A DNA stretch of 64,000 bases from Pleurodeles waltl (taxonomy: Eukaryota > Chordata > Amphibia > Caudata > Salamandridae): assembly GCF_031143425.1 (NCBI RefSeq), contig NC_090451.1, forward strand, positions 352,788,339-352,852,338, read 5' to 3'. The first letter of the stretch is position 1. The number at the start of each line of letters is the position of its first letter. The notes under the pieces were generated by a model. That model saw only the letters and a list, made by a program, of their open reading frames with translations. It was not told the origin of the DNA and searched no databases. Position numbers and translations under genes: made by a program. Positions 22,721 through 34,461 of the stretch are shown piece after piece.

Positions 22721-23794
22721 GTGTCTGATTTGTTGCACCAGTACTTGGTAGACTCAGATCTGACCTCTTCCCAAGAATTGGGAAAGAAGGCAGACAAATG
22801 GGTCAGAACAAAAGTGAACAGAAAAGTTCATACAGGAGGTGACAAGGATGGCAAGAAGAAAGAGGGTGAGAAATCTCAGCATAAGCATGGGGATAGAGGT
22901 AAAACTAGGGATCCTTCTTCAAATCCTAAACACTCTTCAGGGGGTGGGGATAAATCATGTTCTTCCTCTTCTTCACAACCCACACACATTAAAAAACCTT
23001 GGTGCTATGTGTGTAAAAATAAAGGCCATAGGCCAGGGGATAAGTCCTGCCCAGGTAAGCCACCTGAGCCTACCACCACTAATACATCAAACTCTAGTGC
23101 CCCTAGCAGTAGTGGTAATAGTGGTGGGACTGCTGGCAACAGTCAAAATAACGGTGTAGTTGGGTTCACTTATGGGTCCATCATAGAAACTGGGCTAGTC
23201 AGTCCCAAGACAGTTTCTGTCACACCTGGTGGCATTGGCCTTGCCACACTGGCTGCTTGTCCCCTTACAATGGATAAGTACAGGCAGACAGTTTCAATAA
23301 ATGGTGTTGAGGCTCAGGCCTACAGGGACACAGGTGCCAGTATTACTTTGGTGAGTGAAAACCTAGTGTCTCCTGCACAACACATCATTGGACAACAGTA
23401 CAAGATTATTGATGTCCATAACTCCACTAAGTTCCTTCCCTTAGCTATAATTCAGTTTAGTTGGGGTGGAGTTACTGGCCCTAAGCAGGTGGTAGTGTCA
23501 CCTAGCTTACCTGTAGACTGTCTCTTAGGTAATGACCTAGAGGCCTCAGGTTGGGCTGAGGTAGAGTTTAATACCCATGCAGCCATGCTGGGTATCCGTG
23601 AGGAATTGCTTCCTCTCATTTCAGCTGAAATGAAAAAGCAAAGGAGAGAAAAAGGCCTGAAAAGTCAGGATCCTTCCCCAACAACAGGTAAAGAGGGCAT
23701 CAAAGTATTCCCTACTCACCCTGCCATTCAGGATACCATTTTTGTGGTGGGAGAAACCTCTCCTGGGGTGGCACCTGTACCAAGGGAACCATGA
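22721..23794 (+). CDS. Gypsy gag C-terminus, nucleocapsid and aspartic protease (partial polyprotein)
   Basis: A 357-codon frame that continues the capsid. It starts inside the capsid's last helices (SDLLHQYLVDSDLTSSQELG). Next come a Lys/Ser-rich basic stretch and a zinc knuckle C-Y-V-C-x4-H-x6-C at about residues 95-110, for binding RNA. After a Ser/Asn linker comes the retropepsin-like protease: the substrate-site strand QTVSINGVEAQAYRDTGAS contains the catalytic Asp in DTGAS, and the domain ends with VDCLLGNDLE. In the family it cleaves Gag-Pol. The frame stops at a TGA where the protease-RT linker would begin; linker-like text continues to about 23900, but no RT follows. The start given is not a biological start, because the frame is cut by the upstream gag break. 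Confidence 0.75.
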   Translation: MSDLLHQYLVDSDLTSSQELGKKADKWVRTKVNRKVHTGGDKDGKKKEGEKSQHKHGDRGKTRDPSSNPKHSSGGGDKSCSSSSSQPTHIKKPWCYVCKNKGHRPGDKSCPGKPPEPTTTNTSNSSAPSSSGNSGGTAGNSQNNGVVGFTYGSIIETGLVSPKTVSVTPGGIGLATLAACPLTMDKYRQTVSINGVEAQAYRDTGASITLVSENLVSPAQHIIGQQYKIIDVHNSTKFLPLAIIQFSWGGVTGPKQVVVSPSLPVDCLLGNDLEASGWAEVEFNTHAAMLGIREELLPLISAEMKKQRREKGLKSQDPSPTTGKEGIKVFPTHPAIQDTIFVVGETSPGVAPVPREP

Positions 23795-23881
23795 GCTAGC
23801 ACAGTTGTACTCCCTGAGGTAGAAGTACCTCTCTGTGGGATAACTAATATTGGTGAGAAAAAGTGCACCATTTTTGTTAAC

Positions 23882-24412
23882 ATGGAGCATCCCTCCAACC
23901 ATCGCAGAGAAACTTTAGTGCAGCAACCCTGCACTGCCTCACAACACTTAGGACAGCAGTCCTGCCCTAGTGTGGAGCTCATAGGACAGCATCCCTGCCC
24001 TGCTCCAACTCAAGATAAACAGCAACCCTGTTCTCTCTTACAGCCATATGGACAATGTTTTTGCCCAGCTATGGCTCTACTGAGACAGCATCCCTGTCTG
24101 GCATTCTCATCATTTGACATGGGTCCAGTGGACAAATCCCACTGTTCTAAACTTAAACATGCTAATAGGAACTCTGAGAATATAACTTCACACTGCTGGC
24201 TAGCTAAAAAACTTCAAACAGGGTGTTTTACATCCCCACAGGGAAATAACCATATAGTGGATGATAAAGGGAGTAACCAGTCTATTACAGAGCTACTCTC
24301 TACTTATCACCACTTAGACAATAAAGACTCAAGTGGCCAGGTTAGCCTTATTGTTCTTCGTTTGGGGGGGGGGGGGGGGGGGGGGTTGTGTAGGAAGGTA
24401 GCCTCTTTCTAG
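23882..24412 (+). other. Cys/Pro/Gln repeat region replacing the pol domains
   Basis: An open frame on the plus strand between the protease and the polypurine tract. From about 23915 to 24120 it holds six diverged units of 11-12 residues, each with Q-x-(P/S)-C-x-x (for example QQPCTASQHLG, QQSCPSVELIG, QHPCPAPTQDK). The rest is not recognisable. RT, RNase H and integrase should lie here in a complete Gypsy element. I cannot say whether the repeat is a normal protease-RT linker left by the deletion or a later tandem expansion. Its coding role is unknown. Confidence 0.4.
24364..24385 (+). promoter_or_regulatory. Polypurine tract, 22 G
   Basis: An uninterrupted run of 22 G directly before the 3' LTR start (TGTAGGAAGG at 24389), the position at which plus-strand DNA synthesis is primed in LTR retrotransposons. 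All-G tracts are unusual and may have expanded by slippage. Confidence 0.7.
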
Positions 24413-25077
24413 CCTTGTTACCCCCACTCAGGTCCAGGAATCCGTCTTCAGTGCTTTGCAGTCAGTTGTTGTCCTTGCAGAATCCCCTATCACGACTTTA
24501 CTGTCCTTCGGGGGTAGTATGGTAATTTTACTCCTACTTTTCAGGGTCTTGGGGTGGGGTATCTTGGACACCCTTAGTGTTTTCTAAGAGTCCCAGCGAT
24601 CCTCTACACACTACACTAGGCCTGGGGTCCATTCGTGGTTCGCATTCCACTTTTGGAGTATATGGTTTGTGTTTCCCCTAGGCCTATTTCTCCCTACTGT
24701 GATTCTACATTGTTTGCACTAATTTTCTAATTGTTACTTACCTGATTTTGGTTTGTGTGCCTATAATTTGTGTATATTACCTACCTCCTAAGGAAGTATA
24801 TCCTCTGAGATACTTTTGGCATATTGTCACTAAAATAAAGTACCTTTATTTTTAGTAACTCTGAGTATTGTGTTTTCTTATGATATAGTGCTATATGATA
24901 TACGTGGTATAGTAGGAGCTTTGCATGTCTTCTAGTTCAGCCTAAGCTGCTTTGCTATAGCTACCTCCATCAGCCTAAGCTGCTAGAACACCTCTATTCT
25001 ACTAATAATGGATAACTGGACCTGGCACCAGGTGTAAGTACCACAAGGTACCCACTATAAGCCAGGCCAGCCTCCTA
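24389..25077 (+). repeat. Gypsy 3' LTR, internally deleted
   Basis: Begins TGTAGGAAGGTAGCCTC and ends AGCCTCCTA. The first ~45 bases match the LTR start at 62057; the rest matches 12097-12501 plus 21258-21506. About 2 kb of the middle present in other copies is missing. It contains the empty site of the Harbinger insertion at 24826-24845. Confidence 0.85.
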
Positions 25078-25854
25078 TATAGACCCCACCCTAGAGCCCA
25101 GGAAAACAGGAGTAAATCACAGTAAGTTTCCTGAAACACACAAGAAGTCCTGATAGAAGATTATGCAAGAACCAGAGGAGACTGCAAGACACCAACGATG
25201 TCTTCCTGGGCCTGAAGACCTGTGGAAGAAGGGGACCAAGTCCAAGAAGAAGGAGATTCCAGCCAGAGGACCACAACTGTATGCTGATTGCCGAATGCTT
25301 CGCTACAGATACTAACGCAGACTGCAGGCCTTTGCTCAGGTAAGGGGGATGATGTCTTCCCAGGGGAACCTGAAGGGCAGAATTAGAGCTTAACATACTG
25401 TGCTCTATCATAGCCTAGGTAGGAGTTAGTCTATTGACCATAGTGACAATATGATAGTGTTATTTCTATGCTTCACTCTCCTCATCACAATTTTAATACT
25501 GTTATGCTGTGTCGTCCTGGTTACTGCAGCTCACGCTTTGCTATCTAAGATGCAGTTGTTCTATTAAAATCATTACTAAACCATATACTGCCTTTGTTTG
25601 TCATTTATATATGAGACTAAGGTAACTGAGAGAAACGGATGAGACCTGAGTGACCATGGCTTCCCTGAGACACCAATTGTGTCATGCGCTTGGCTGCCCA
25701 GTTATCCCTGCCCTTGGGTAGAGATGAGGCACTGCTAGTTAGCCAGAGCAGCACCCGGACTGGAGCGACAGGTGTCACCCGCAGTGGGTCAGGCTTAGTC
25801 TCCCACACCGTGGGCGATTCTGCCGCTCAAAATCCAGTAGTTTCATTAGAATAA
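25078..25854. other. Unassigned, possible fragment of another LTR
   Basis: No coding frame. The end (25600-25850) has an ATTAAA signal and a GC-rich patch and reads like the R-U5 part of an LTR, but no partner copy occurs in the window. Confidence 0.25.
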
Positions 25855-28746
25855 TGAGAGCCTACGCGACAGGGAGAGCAGGAGCCCCTGCTAACCCGGA
25901 TGAAGGTGCAAAAGAAGAGTCACCGGTGAGAAGACAAAGGGGCTCATTCCAACTCTGGCGGGCGGCGGTAGCCGCCCGCCAGGCGGGAACCGGCATTTGG
26001 CCGCCATGCGGCCAAAATACCGCTGCCCCCATTCCAACATTCCCGCTGGGCCGGCGGGCGCTAACCATGTTAGCGCCCGCCGGCCCAGCGGGAATGGGGG
26101 CCGCAACACAGGAGCCGGCAGTGTTGCGGCGTTGCGACGGGTGCAGTTGCACCCGTCGCGCTTTTCACTGTCTGCTAGGCAGACAGTGAAAAGCTTCATG
26201 GGGCCCTGTTAGGGGGCCCCTGCACTGCCCATGCCAGTGGCCAGTGGCATGGGCAGTGCAGGGGCCCCCAGGGGCCCCAGGACACCCCTTACCGCCAGCC
26301 TCTTCCTGGCGGTGGAAACCGCCAGAAACAGGCTGGCGGTACGGGGGTCAGAATCCCCAGGGCAGCGCTGCCCTGGCGGATTCCCCAAGCCGGGGCAAAA
26401 ACGGCGGATGACCGCTGGCCCCGGCAATCCAACCGCGGCTTTACTGCCGCGGTCGGAATGGGGATTGAAGCACCGCCAGCCTGTTGGCGGTGCTTCCGTC
26501 ATTCGTGGCCCTGGCGGTCTTGGACCGCCAGGGTCAGAATGACCCCCAAAGTCAGTATTGCACCAAAGGAGACAGATGCGGTTTCTTGGTTAGGGCAGAA
26601 GATGTCCCACGCCAGATAGATGAATGCAGTCTGGTTTATGTCGCTGGATTCCTCCAACAAGCCTTGGCACACGTAAAGCTCGCGGTTAGTGGAAAATGGC
26701 ACTGCCTGAGACCAGGAGACACCTGGTGGCCTCTACCCAGGAGGGGGACACAGAGGGGGCTCTCAGCAACTCAGAGAGCCCTCAGGAGACCAGGCAGCGC
26801 ACACAGGAGTCCCACAGCATGGGACAAAGAAGGTGCAAATAGAGGCCCACACATCATGACACAAAGGAATTCCACGCTGCCGGATAACCACTCAGGAAGC
26901 TGTACGTCGCAGTATGGAGTGCTGGGGGCCTAAGCTGTGCTGTGCAAGAAGAACTTCTTAGAAGGTTGCACACAAGCCTTGGCAACTACAAGTCACGCGG
27001 TGTACGGGGGTACTGTCTCACGTCGGGATGCAATCTCTTACCTCCACCAAAGTTGGACAGCTGGACGTTGGGACTGTCGGAGTCACTTTAGTCCACCACC
27101 CGTGTTGCTGGATCCACGCCTGTCATCTGAAGAGGGGACCCAAGCCTCTGGTCGTCACGGCAGAGAGGTGTCTCCTGATGCAAGGAAGTAACTCTGTCAC
27201 TCCTCTCGAGATTCCTTCGGTTCTTCTGGTGTAGGCTAAAGACAGGCAGTCCTCGGAGGACGCATTACCTGGAAACTGTTGCAGTTGCTGGCAGGGGCTG
27301 AAGTTAAAAGTTTGCAGAAGTCGTCTTTGCTTCTTTTCTTGCAGTTGTCTAGAGTTCCTGGAGCAGTCAGCGGCTGTTCCGTCGGTAGAAGATGAAGTAA
27401 AGGATGCAGAGGATTCCTGCTAGAGTCTTGCAATCTGAATTTGAAGAAACACCCAGAGGAGAGACCCCAAACAGCCCTGAGAGGGGTGATTGGTAACCTA
27501 ACCAGGTAAGCACCTCTCAGGAGGGGTCTCTGATGTCACCTGCTGGCACTGGCCACTCCGATGCTCCCAGAGTGCCCCACCACCTTGGAATCCAAGATGG
27601 CAAAACCCAGGGACACTCCGGAGGGGCTCTGGGCACCACCCCTCGGGTGGTGATGGATAAGGGAGTGGTCACTCCCCTTTCCTTTGCCCAGTTTTGCACC
27701 AGAGCAGGGACTGGGGGGGTTCCTGAACCAGTGTAGACTGGATTATGCAAGGAGGGCACCATCTGTGCCCTCCAAAGCATTTCCAGAGGCTCTGGGAGGA
27801 TACTCCACCCGTACATGTAACACCTATTTCCAAAGTGAGTGGGTGTAACACCCCTCTTCCAAAAGAAATCCTTTGTTCTGCCTTCCTGGGCCTGAGCTGC
27901 TCAAGCAACAGGAGGGCAGAACCCTGTCTGTGAGGTGGCAGCAGCTGGGGCTGCCTGGAAAACCTCAGAAGGTTGGTATGGCAGTACTGGGGCCCACTGT
28001 GGAGCCCCCAGAGTGCATGGGATTGTGCAACCAATACTGGAATCAGTATTGGGGTACAATTCCCAGTTGTTAGACACCTTACATGGCCATATTCAGAGTT
28101 ACCATTGTGAAGCTGGACAATGGTATCCTATATCCAGTGCACACTTAAAATGGCTTTCCCTCACTCACAAAGTTTAGGAAAATCGGCCTGGATGACATGG
28201 AGGCACCTCTGCTAGTGCAGGGGTGCCCTCGTACTCAGGTACATTGAACCCAGCCTTCAGGGTTGGAAAGCTTGACATATAGGTTACTTCAAAGTGACCT
28301 GGGTAGTGAAAATGGCTGTGAAAGGGTGCATGCACCATTTCATGCAGTCCTGCAGAAGCCTTTGCATGGGTTCCCTATTTGTGGCAAAAGTGATGCTGCA
28401 GCCCATAAGGGGATCCTCTGGAACACCAATGTCCTCTGTACCTAAGTGCCATATACTAGGGACTTATAAGGGGTGACCAGTATGCCAATTTGGGATGAAA
28501 TACTGGGTTAACAGTATGTAGTGACAAATTTGGGAACAGAGAGAGCATAAGCACTGGGGTCCTGGTTAGCAGGACTCTAGTGACACAGTCAAGTATACTG
28601 ACAAAAACAGTGAAACATAATGACAAGTATGCCACAAACCATAAGCACTGGGGTGCTGGCTAGCAGGATCACAGTGACAGTAAAAACGCACTGACAAACA
28701 GGCCAAAAATGGGGGTAACCATGCTAGAAAGAGGCTAATTTCTCAC
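25855..28746 (-). repeat. Gypsy-family LTR, minus strand, truncated, interrupted by a MITE
   Basis: Read on the minus strand it starts near 28746 with TGAGAAATTAGCCTCTTTC and follows the LTR at 62057-64000 and then the 5' LTR at 10440-12050, through TTTGGTGGAGGTAAG at about 27045, to about 25855 (CTTTTGCACCTTCATCCGG at about 25905). The last ~450 bases of the LTR are missing. A 609-bp MITE with AAA duplications splits it at 25939-26547. No internal region adjoins it, so it is a solo or truncated LTR. Confidence 0.75.
25939..26547. mobile_element. Harbinger-type MITE, copy A
   Basis: 609 bp, GC-rich, with ends GGGGCTCATTCC and GGTCAGAATGACCCCC, flanked by AAA at 25936-25938 and 26548-26550. 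It is homologous over its whole length, in inverse orientation, to 45207-45816. Inside are strong local palindromes, for example around TTTTCACTGTCTGCTAGGCA (26162-26193), GGCATGGGCAGTGCAGGGG (26246-26265) and GCTGGGCCGGCGGGCGCTAA (26045-26065). No gene. The 3-bp target duplication and short inverted repeats fit a PIF/Harbinger-mobilised MITE. Confidence 0.82.
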
Positions 28747-29860
28747 TGTCCTGGTCACAGGGTCGACATCCCTCATCGTCCTCTCAGCACTGTTAGAAGT
28801 CCAGATGCCACTGGGATACTAGTTGCCTGTTATCTCTGTCAAAGCCAAATCCTTTCCTGGGTGTTAACTCAGCTCCTGGATGCCCAAGCTGCATTTTGAC
28901 AACTCTTCTGTGCTCAGTGAACTAGGGCGTAACTTTGAGCATCAGGTCTTGGTCTCTGGTGCTGCATGGCAACGGTTGCTGGGGTTCTGAAGATTCTGTA
29001 CCACCAACTTGCACCACCAGACTTCTTATCTGTTGTGGTCCTGTGCTATGAACGGAAGGTCAGCCAACTGACACTTGGAATCTCTTGATGGTGGCTGGGC
29101 TCTGGAGAGGACTTCTCATTGAGCAGGAAACAGTGGGCAGATTCCTCCCTTTGCTAGCTACCAGATTCAGCAGGTGCAGTCCATGCCGGTGCTGCCTTTC
29201 TTTGCCGCTTGCATGGTGCAACACGGCAGTCCATCTTCGATCCTTTTTCCAGTCCAAACGAGATCTTGGTTCTGGGTGCCAGGGGTGGCCTGTTTGTGCT
29301 CAGAAAGTGCACTCAGGGTAGACATAGTAGCAAATGGGCTTCTAGGTTCCCCCCCCTCCTGTTGACAACTTCCTGGAAAGTGTGGCATTGGCTATCCAAA
29401 GATGTACCATTCTGCTCACTCCCAATATGGTAGAATCCCTCTCTTTGTCCAGAGTTCTCTAGCTCAACCCAGAGATGTGACTACCAAAGAGGCTGCATGC
29501 CCCTAAAAAAGCAGTTTGACTGCAGATTTTCTTTTCTCCTTCCTTGGTGCCAGCTAGTCTGCCTAAACAGTGGGGCTGCCCCTCTGCCAATTGTTCCCCA
29601 TTTGCGCTTCAAAGCCGCCTTCAGCTTTGAAGCTCCACTTTTGGGCCAACACCCATGTGGCTTCTTGCAACAGGGCGATAACACATCTCTCCAGTGACGG
29701 CTCCTGCTGTATCCTTTCCTGGGAGTTGTTAGCATGTCTGTGTATGAGGGACTTGAAAACTGTTTCAAGTTCAAGCTCCACGCGTAACTGTTAATGGCAT
29801 AGGAGATTAAAGGCAACAAAGTGGCAAATTTCTAAATGTTGCACACTGTAACTTGTTAAA
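28747..29860 (-). other. Unassigned repeat-like sequence left of the piggyBac element
   Basis: No significant frame. Together with 31601-32205 it forms one stretch interrupted at a TTAA by the piggyBac-like insertion. Read on the minus strand, the start at about 32205 resembles other LTR starts of this window (TGCCTCTTTTTGTATG), so a degraded LTR is possible. Confidence 0.3.
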
Positions 29861-31600
29861 TTAACCCCTAGGGTGCCCTGGACATAACGGTTACGCCCTG
29901 TGCACCAGGTTCTGTTACCTGGGTAACAGAACCTGGTGAGAGCCAGACAAGTCACCCCATCTTGGATTCCCCTAGGTGTCTAGTTTCTAAATATGCACAG
30001 GTTTGCTAGGTTTCCGCCAAGCTAGAGGCCAAAATCCACAGCTAGGCACTCTGCATTAAACAGGTCTGTTTTCTTTGGGAAAATGTGATGTGTCCACGTT
30101 GTGTTTTGGGGTATTTCCTTTCGCAGGCGCTAGGCCTATCCACGCAAGTGAGGTACTATTTTTATCAGGAGACTTGGGGGAACGCTGGGTGGAAGGAAAT
30201 TTGTGGTTCCCCTCAGATTCCAGAACTTTGTGTCACCGAAATGTGAGGGAAAAAGTGGGTTTTTTGGCCAAATTTTGAGGTTTGCAAAGGATTCTGGGTA
30301 ACAAAAAAAGGTGCGAGCCCCACAAGCCACCCCATCTTGGATTGCCCTAGGTGTCTAGTTTTGAAAAATGTGCAGGTTTGGTAGGTTTCCCTATGTGGCG
30401 GCTCAGGTAGAGGCCAAAATCTACAGCTAGGCACTTTGCAAACAACATGTCTGATTTCAGTGTAAAAATGTGATGTGTCCATGTTGTGTTTCCTGTCGCA
30501 AGCATTAGGCCTACCCACGCAAGTGAGGTACCATTTTTATCGGGAGACTTGGGGGAACACAGAATAGCAAAACAAGTGTTATTGCCCCTTGTCTTTCTCT
30601 AAATTTTTCCTTCCAAATGTAAGACATTGTGTAAAAAAGAAGTCTATTTGAGAAATGCTCTGTAATTCACATGCTAGTATGGGCAACCTGCAATACAGAT
30701 ATGTGCAAATAACCACTGCTTCTCAACACCTTATCTTGTGCATCATTTTGGAAATACAAAGGTTTTCTTGATACCTATTTTTCACTTTTTATATTTCAGC
30801 AAATTAATTGCTGTATACCTTGTATAGAATGAAAACCCATTGCAAGGTGCAGCTCATTTATTGGCTCTGGGTACCTAGGGTTCTTGATGAACCTACAAGT
30901 CCTATATATCCCCGCAACCAGAAGAGTCCAGCAGACATAACGGTATATTGCTTTAAAAAATCTCACATTGCAGGAAAAAGTTACAGAGTAAAATGTTGAG
31001 AAAAATTGCTGTTTTTTTTCACCTCAATTTCGATTCTTGTTTATTTCAGCTGTTATTTTATGTAGGAAAACCTTGAAGGGTCTACACAAGTTACCCCTTG
31101 CTGAATTCAGAATGTTGTCTACATTTCAGAAATGTTTAGCTTTCTGGGATCCAGCATTGGTTTCACACACATTTCTGTCACTAACTGGAAGGAGGCTGAA
31201 AGCACAAACAATTGTAAAAAAAATAGGTATGTTCCAGTAAAATGCCAAAATTGTGTTGAAAAATGGGGTTTTCTGATTCAAGTCTACCTGTCCCTGGAAG
31301 CTGGTGATTTTAGCACCACAAACCCTTTGGTGATGCCATTTTCAGAGGAAAAAACACAAGCCTTCTTCTGCAGCCCTTTTTATCATGTGTTTATAAAAAT
31401 AAAAAAAATCACTGTAATTTGGCTACTTTCTTGGTCTCCTTCAGGGGAACCCACAAAGTCTGGTACCTCTAGAATCCCCTGGATGTTGGAAAAAAGGATG
31501 CAAATTTGGCCTGGGTAGCTTAGGTTAACAAAAAGTTATGAGGGCCTAAGCGCAAACTGCCGCAATTAGCTGAAAAAAGGCCTGGCAGCGAAGGGGTTAA
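29861..31600. mobile_element. piggyBac-like non-autonomous element
   Basis: Flanked by TTAA at 29861-29864 and 31597-31600. The left end reads CCCCTAGGGTGCCCTGG and the right end, complemented, CCCCTTCGCTGCCAGG, an imperfect inverted repeat of about 16 bp. TTAA duplication and C-rich ends are hallmarks of piggyBac. No transposase frame is present in 1.74 kb. The left third consists of a partial tandem duplication with a period of about 375 bp. Confidence 0.75.
29950..30560. repeat. ~375-bp tandem duplication inside the piggyBac-like element
   Basis: CACCCCATCTTGGATT recurs at about 29954 and 30329, and the downstream sequence (GGTGTCTAGTTT, ACAGCTAGGCAC, GTGATGTGTCCA, GGAGACTTGGGGGAAC) is repeated in the same order, the second unit stopping at about 30560. 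Confidence 0.88.
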
Positions 31601-32205
31601 TTTTGATTTGATATCAACCTTAGTAGCATTGTTCAGGAGTTAGCACAGCTGAGGGGTCAGCGTGTAACCATACACTTGCCAACGAGGCAACCTTGTCTTT
31701 TCACACTAAAAATAAAAAAAAATGTGTTTTTGCTGCCAGAACACGAAAAATACATGTTCTGTCCATGAAATATACTACGCCCTGCCTCAGGGCTCTTTAA
31801 ACCTGCCATGGGGGGTGACTTAGACAGGTTTCAGGGGGACATTTGACTTTGCCATTGCTTTAAATGGCAAAGTAGGTCTAGTGGTTCGAAACTGCGCTTC
31901 TAATCGGCAATGGCAGACTGGAAGGCTCATTTTGAACCTTTTTCACACTAGGGTAGCACAACCAGTGCAGCAATCCCAGGGGTTGACTCTCTAACTTGCA
32001 GACCCTGGGTACCGTATACTAGGGACTCACTGGTAAGTTAGCCTATGCCAATTGGGTCTAGACAATGTTACATACATGTTTTGGGGATAGGGCACTGAGA
32101 TCAGGTTAGCGTCACTCAGAGCCTTCTCAGAGTCGAAAAACCAGCAGCATCAGTCATAAAACCTGGGGATGAACATACAAAAAGAGGCATTTTTTTTACA
32201 GATAC
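31601..32205 (-). other. Unassigned repeat-like sequence right of the piggyBac element
   Basis: Continuation of the stretch at 28747-29860. No frame worth naming. Confidence 0.3.
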
Positions 32206-33944
32206 CTACCTGCTGCTGTCCCCTGCCAGACTGTGCCTAGTTCACTGCAGCAGTGCTCAAGAGTTTTAGATATTTTTGAATGTTCCTCCTCTGCCCTGTA
32301 ATCTTGTAGGGTTTGAAGTCTAAGTGTGTGCTAAATCTATGCACTGTGTTACATACATCCAGACTATGCATGTGTCATAAGTATTGGTTGTAGTACTGTT
32401 TGGGGAGGGTGATATTTTAATGTAGATGCTAAAACGAAAACCAGAGCACCCTCTAGGTTGGTGGAATAAAACCATTTGCTCCATGTAGCTAAAGGTCTTT
32501 ATTGATAGTCATCCATTCTCAAATTAATTCATCCATCTATTCATTCATTTATCTACATAGCCCTGTCTCCAATCCCCATCTATCTTTCCAATGATTGGAA
32601 AAGGATCTATAATGAAAACGTGTTGTAAAATACACCATGTTTGCATTTTTTAAAAAAAATGTTGGGTGGGGTGTTCCCAAACACTTCTTGCAGTGGTCAG
32701 GCTCACTCACTACATGGATTATGGGGCTGGTCTGCAAAAAGAAAATTACCTGGGCTGCTTTTGGTTCCTAGTCCGGCCCACTAAGTTCTGGAAATGTTGT
32801 ACCGACATGTGCGCCGAGGACCAATGCAAAAATATAATTTGCAACAGCAGTGGAGCAATTTACATTTAACAGTCATTGTTATTATTTTTTACACAGCCTC
32901 TTCCTTTGCAAAATTGCACAATACTGGTCTCCATTTGAATGTGCTTTTTCTTCCCCATGCCTAACGATTTCCAAAAATGATGGCAGACCATAGTTAAAAC
33001 TGATTTTACTCCTTCAATTTCTACTTGTGATGTTTTTTTACGTAACTGTCTTCGCTATTAATTATATAATCGGGTACAAGACGAGTGAATGCACAACTAA
33101 CTGGTGCGTCTGGAATGATGACACAGGAACGCCTCTCTTATTGACATGGAATTAATAGAAGAAATACTCCCGGCTTTGGCATTTAAAACTAAAGGGCTGA
33201 AAATTGACGACAGCGGAGATAAGAAGAGCTCTTCTGGCGTCTCTTTCTTGTCTCATCAAAAGACAGACTGTTCTGAGGAACAGTCAATTTGCTGTGTTTT
33301 CATCTGTTCTTGCTTTCTTTCCTAAATGGTATTTGGAACGAAATGTTAATTGGTGCTGCGGTGCTTTGCCCTATGTCTCCACGGGCCACGTTTACTGGAA
33401 CAGAAAATGGCATGGATGTTGTTCAGCTGCCTGTGGCCAAGCTGAAACAGACACAGGAAAACAGTCATATCGGGAGAAGAGAACGCAATAGGTTTTTCGA
33501 CTCTTTCTTCCACTAAAGCTGCTTTTTTTTCTGAACAGATTATTCAAATGGGGGCGTGTGTGGGGTGGGAGGGTGTGGGGTACACCTGACAGGGCAGATA
33601 AGACTTGATGGCAGAAATCTTCCTTTTTCCATAACAAATCTATGTTTTCATTAAATAGTCATTGTTAATAAAAATGCCAATACCTTAAACGAGGTGTATG
33701 TGATGAAAGCAGACAATAAGACGTCACACACGCTCTTTCTCTCCTCATTTCTCCTCTTTTGCTAGCCTCGTTCATAATAAAACATTTATATTTAGATCCA
33801 TATTTCCTATGAAAGACAAGTTTTTATAACCTTTTATTTTATTTTGTATTATTTAACCTGTTCCAGGAACAGTTAGCAGTGACACAATCCCATTGTTTCA
33901 TAAATAGTGCAGAGAGGGTGAAGTAGGGTGAAGAATGAAATCCA
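32206..33944. other. No recognised gene or element
   Basis: AT-rich single-copy-looking sequence. The longest open frames (~95 codons, 33204-33491) have no recognisable features, codon pattern or splice signals. Confidence 0.4.
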
Positions 33945-34137
33945 AAACGATGATGGATGGAGTGCTGAAACTTATCAGGCACTCACCCCAGTCACAGATC
34001 TGGGTTTAATCCATTTTTCTTCTGCTCACCATACCACCCCAGTGTGGGCACAGCCATATGCAAACCAGTCTTGGCCCTGTTCCTCGTGGGAACAGTCCAC
34101 CCCGAACTGCCAGGCCAGGTCCTCCCTGGACCGGAAA

Positions 34138-34192
34138 CAAGCATCCTGGGACTGGTTTCAGGGTATCACCCTTCATCAGCTAGGCCAGCTTG
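34138..34192 (-). ncRNA. Hammerhead ribozyme, satellite-2 type, unit 1
   Basis: On the minus strand: stem I strand, CUGAUGA, stem II AGGG/CCCU with a UGAUA loop, GAAA, a stem III of two pairs with a CA loop, and cleavage triplet GUC. The inner stem I helix has one mismatch (A opposite C) compared with unit 2; the outer CAAGC/GCUUG helix is kept. Cleavage is expected after the C of GUC. Confidence 0.85.
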
Positions 34193-34461
34193 AATCCAGT
34201 GGCACAGTGAGCAAGGGACCCACGTCTGGGCATACCCTTCCCACTTGGGGCGACAAATGCAAAAAGAACAGATGATGGACGGAATGCAGAGCAGATCAAA
34301 CATTTACACCCAGTCACAAAGATCTGGGTTTAATCCATCGTTTTTTTGCTCACCACGGCACCCCAGGTTGGACCCAGCCATATGCAAATCAGTCTTGACC
34401 CTGTTCCTCATGGGAACAGTCCAGCCCGAACTGCCAAGCCAGGTCCTCCCTGGACCGGAAA

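Larger units (their letters stand above)
10440..25077 (+). mobile_element. Gypsy LTR retrotransposon, RT/integrase-less, with Harbinger inside its 5' LTR
   Basis: The order is: a 5' LTR truncated at its start (10440-12501 plus 21258-21506), gag (21762-22720), nucleocapsid plus protease (22721-23794), a short Cys-rich repeat region (23882-24140), a 22-G polypurine tract and a 3' LTR (24389-25077). The two LTRs share a common 3' half ending in GCCAGGCCAGCCTCCTA. Reverse transcriptase, RNase H and integrase are absent between protease and polypurine tract, so the element is a deletion derivative that would need help in trans. The 3' LTR is only ~690 bp because the central LTR portion is deleted. 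The element is interrupted by a Harbinger transposon at 12502-21257. Confidence 0.8.

Noticed and set aside
33204..33516. Overlapping ~75-95-codon frames as host exons
   Set aside because: No splice-site pairs, no domain and no partner exons nearby.
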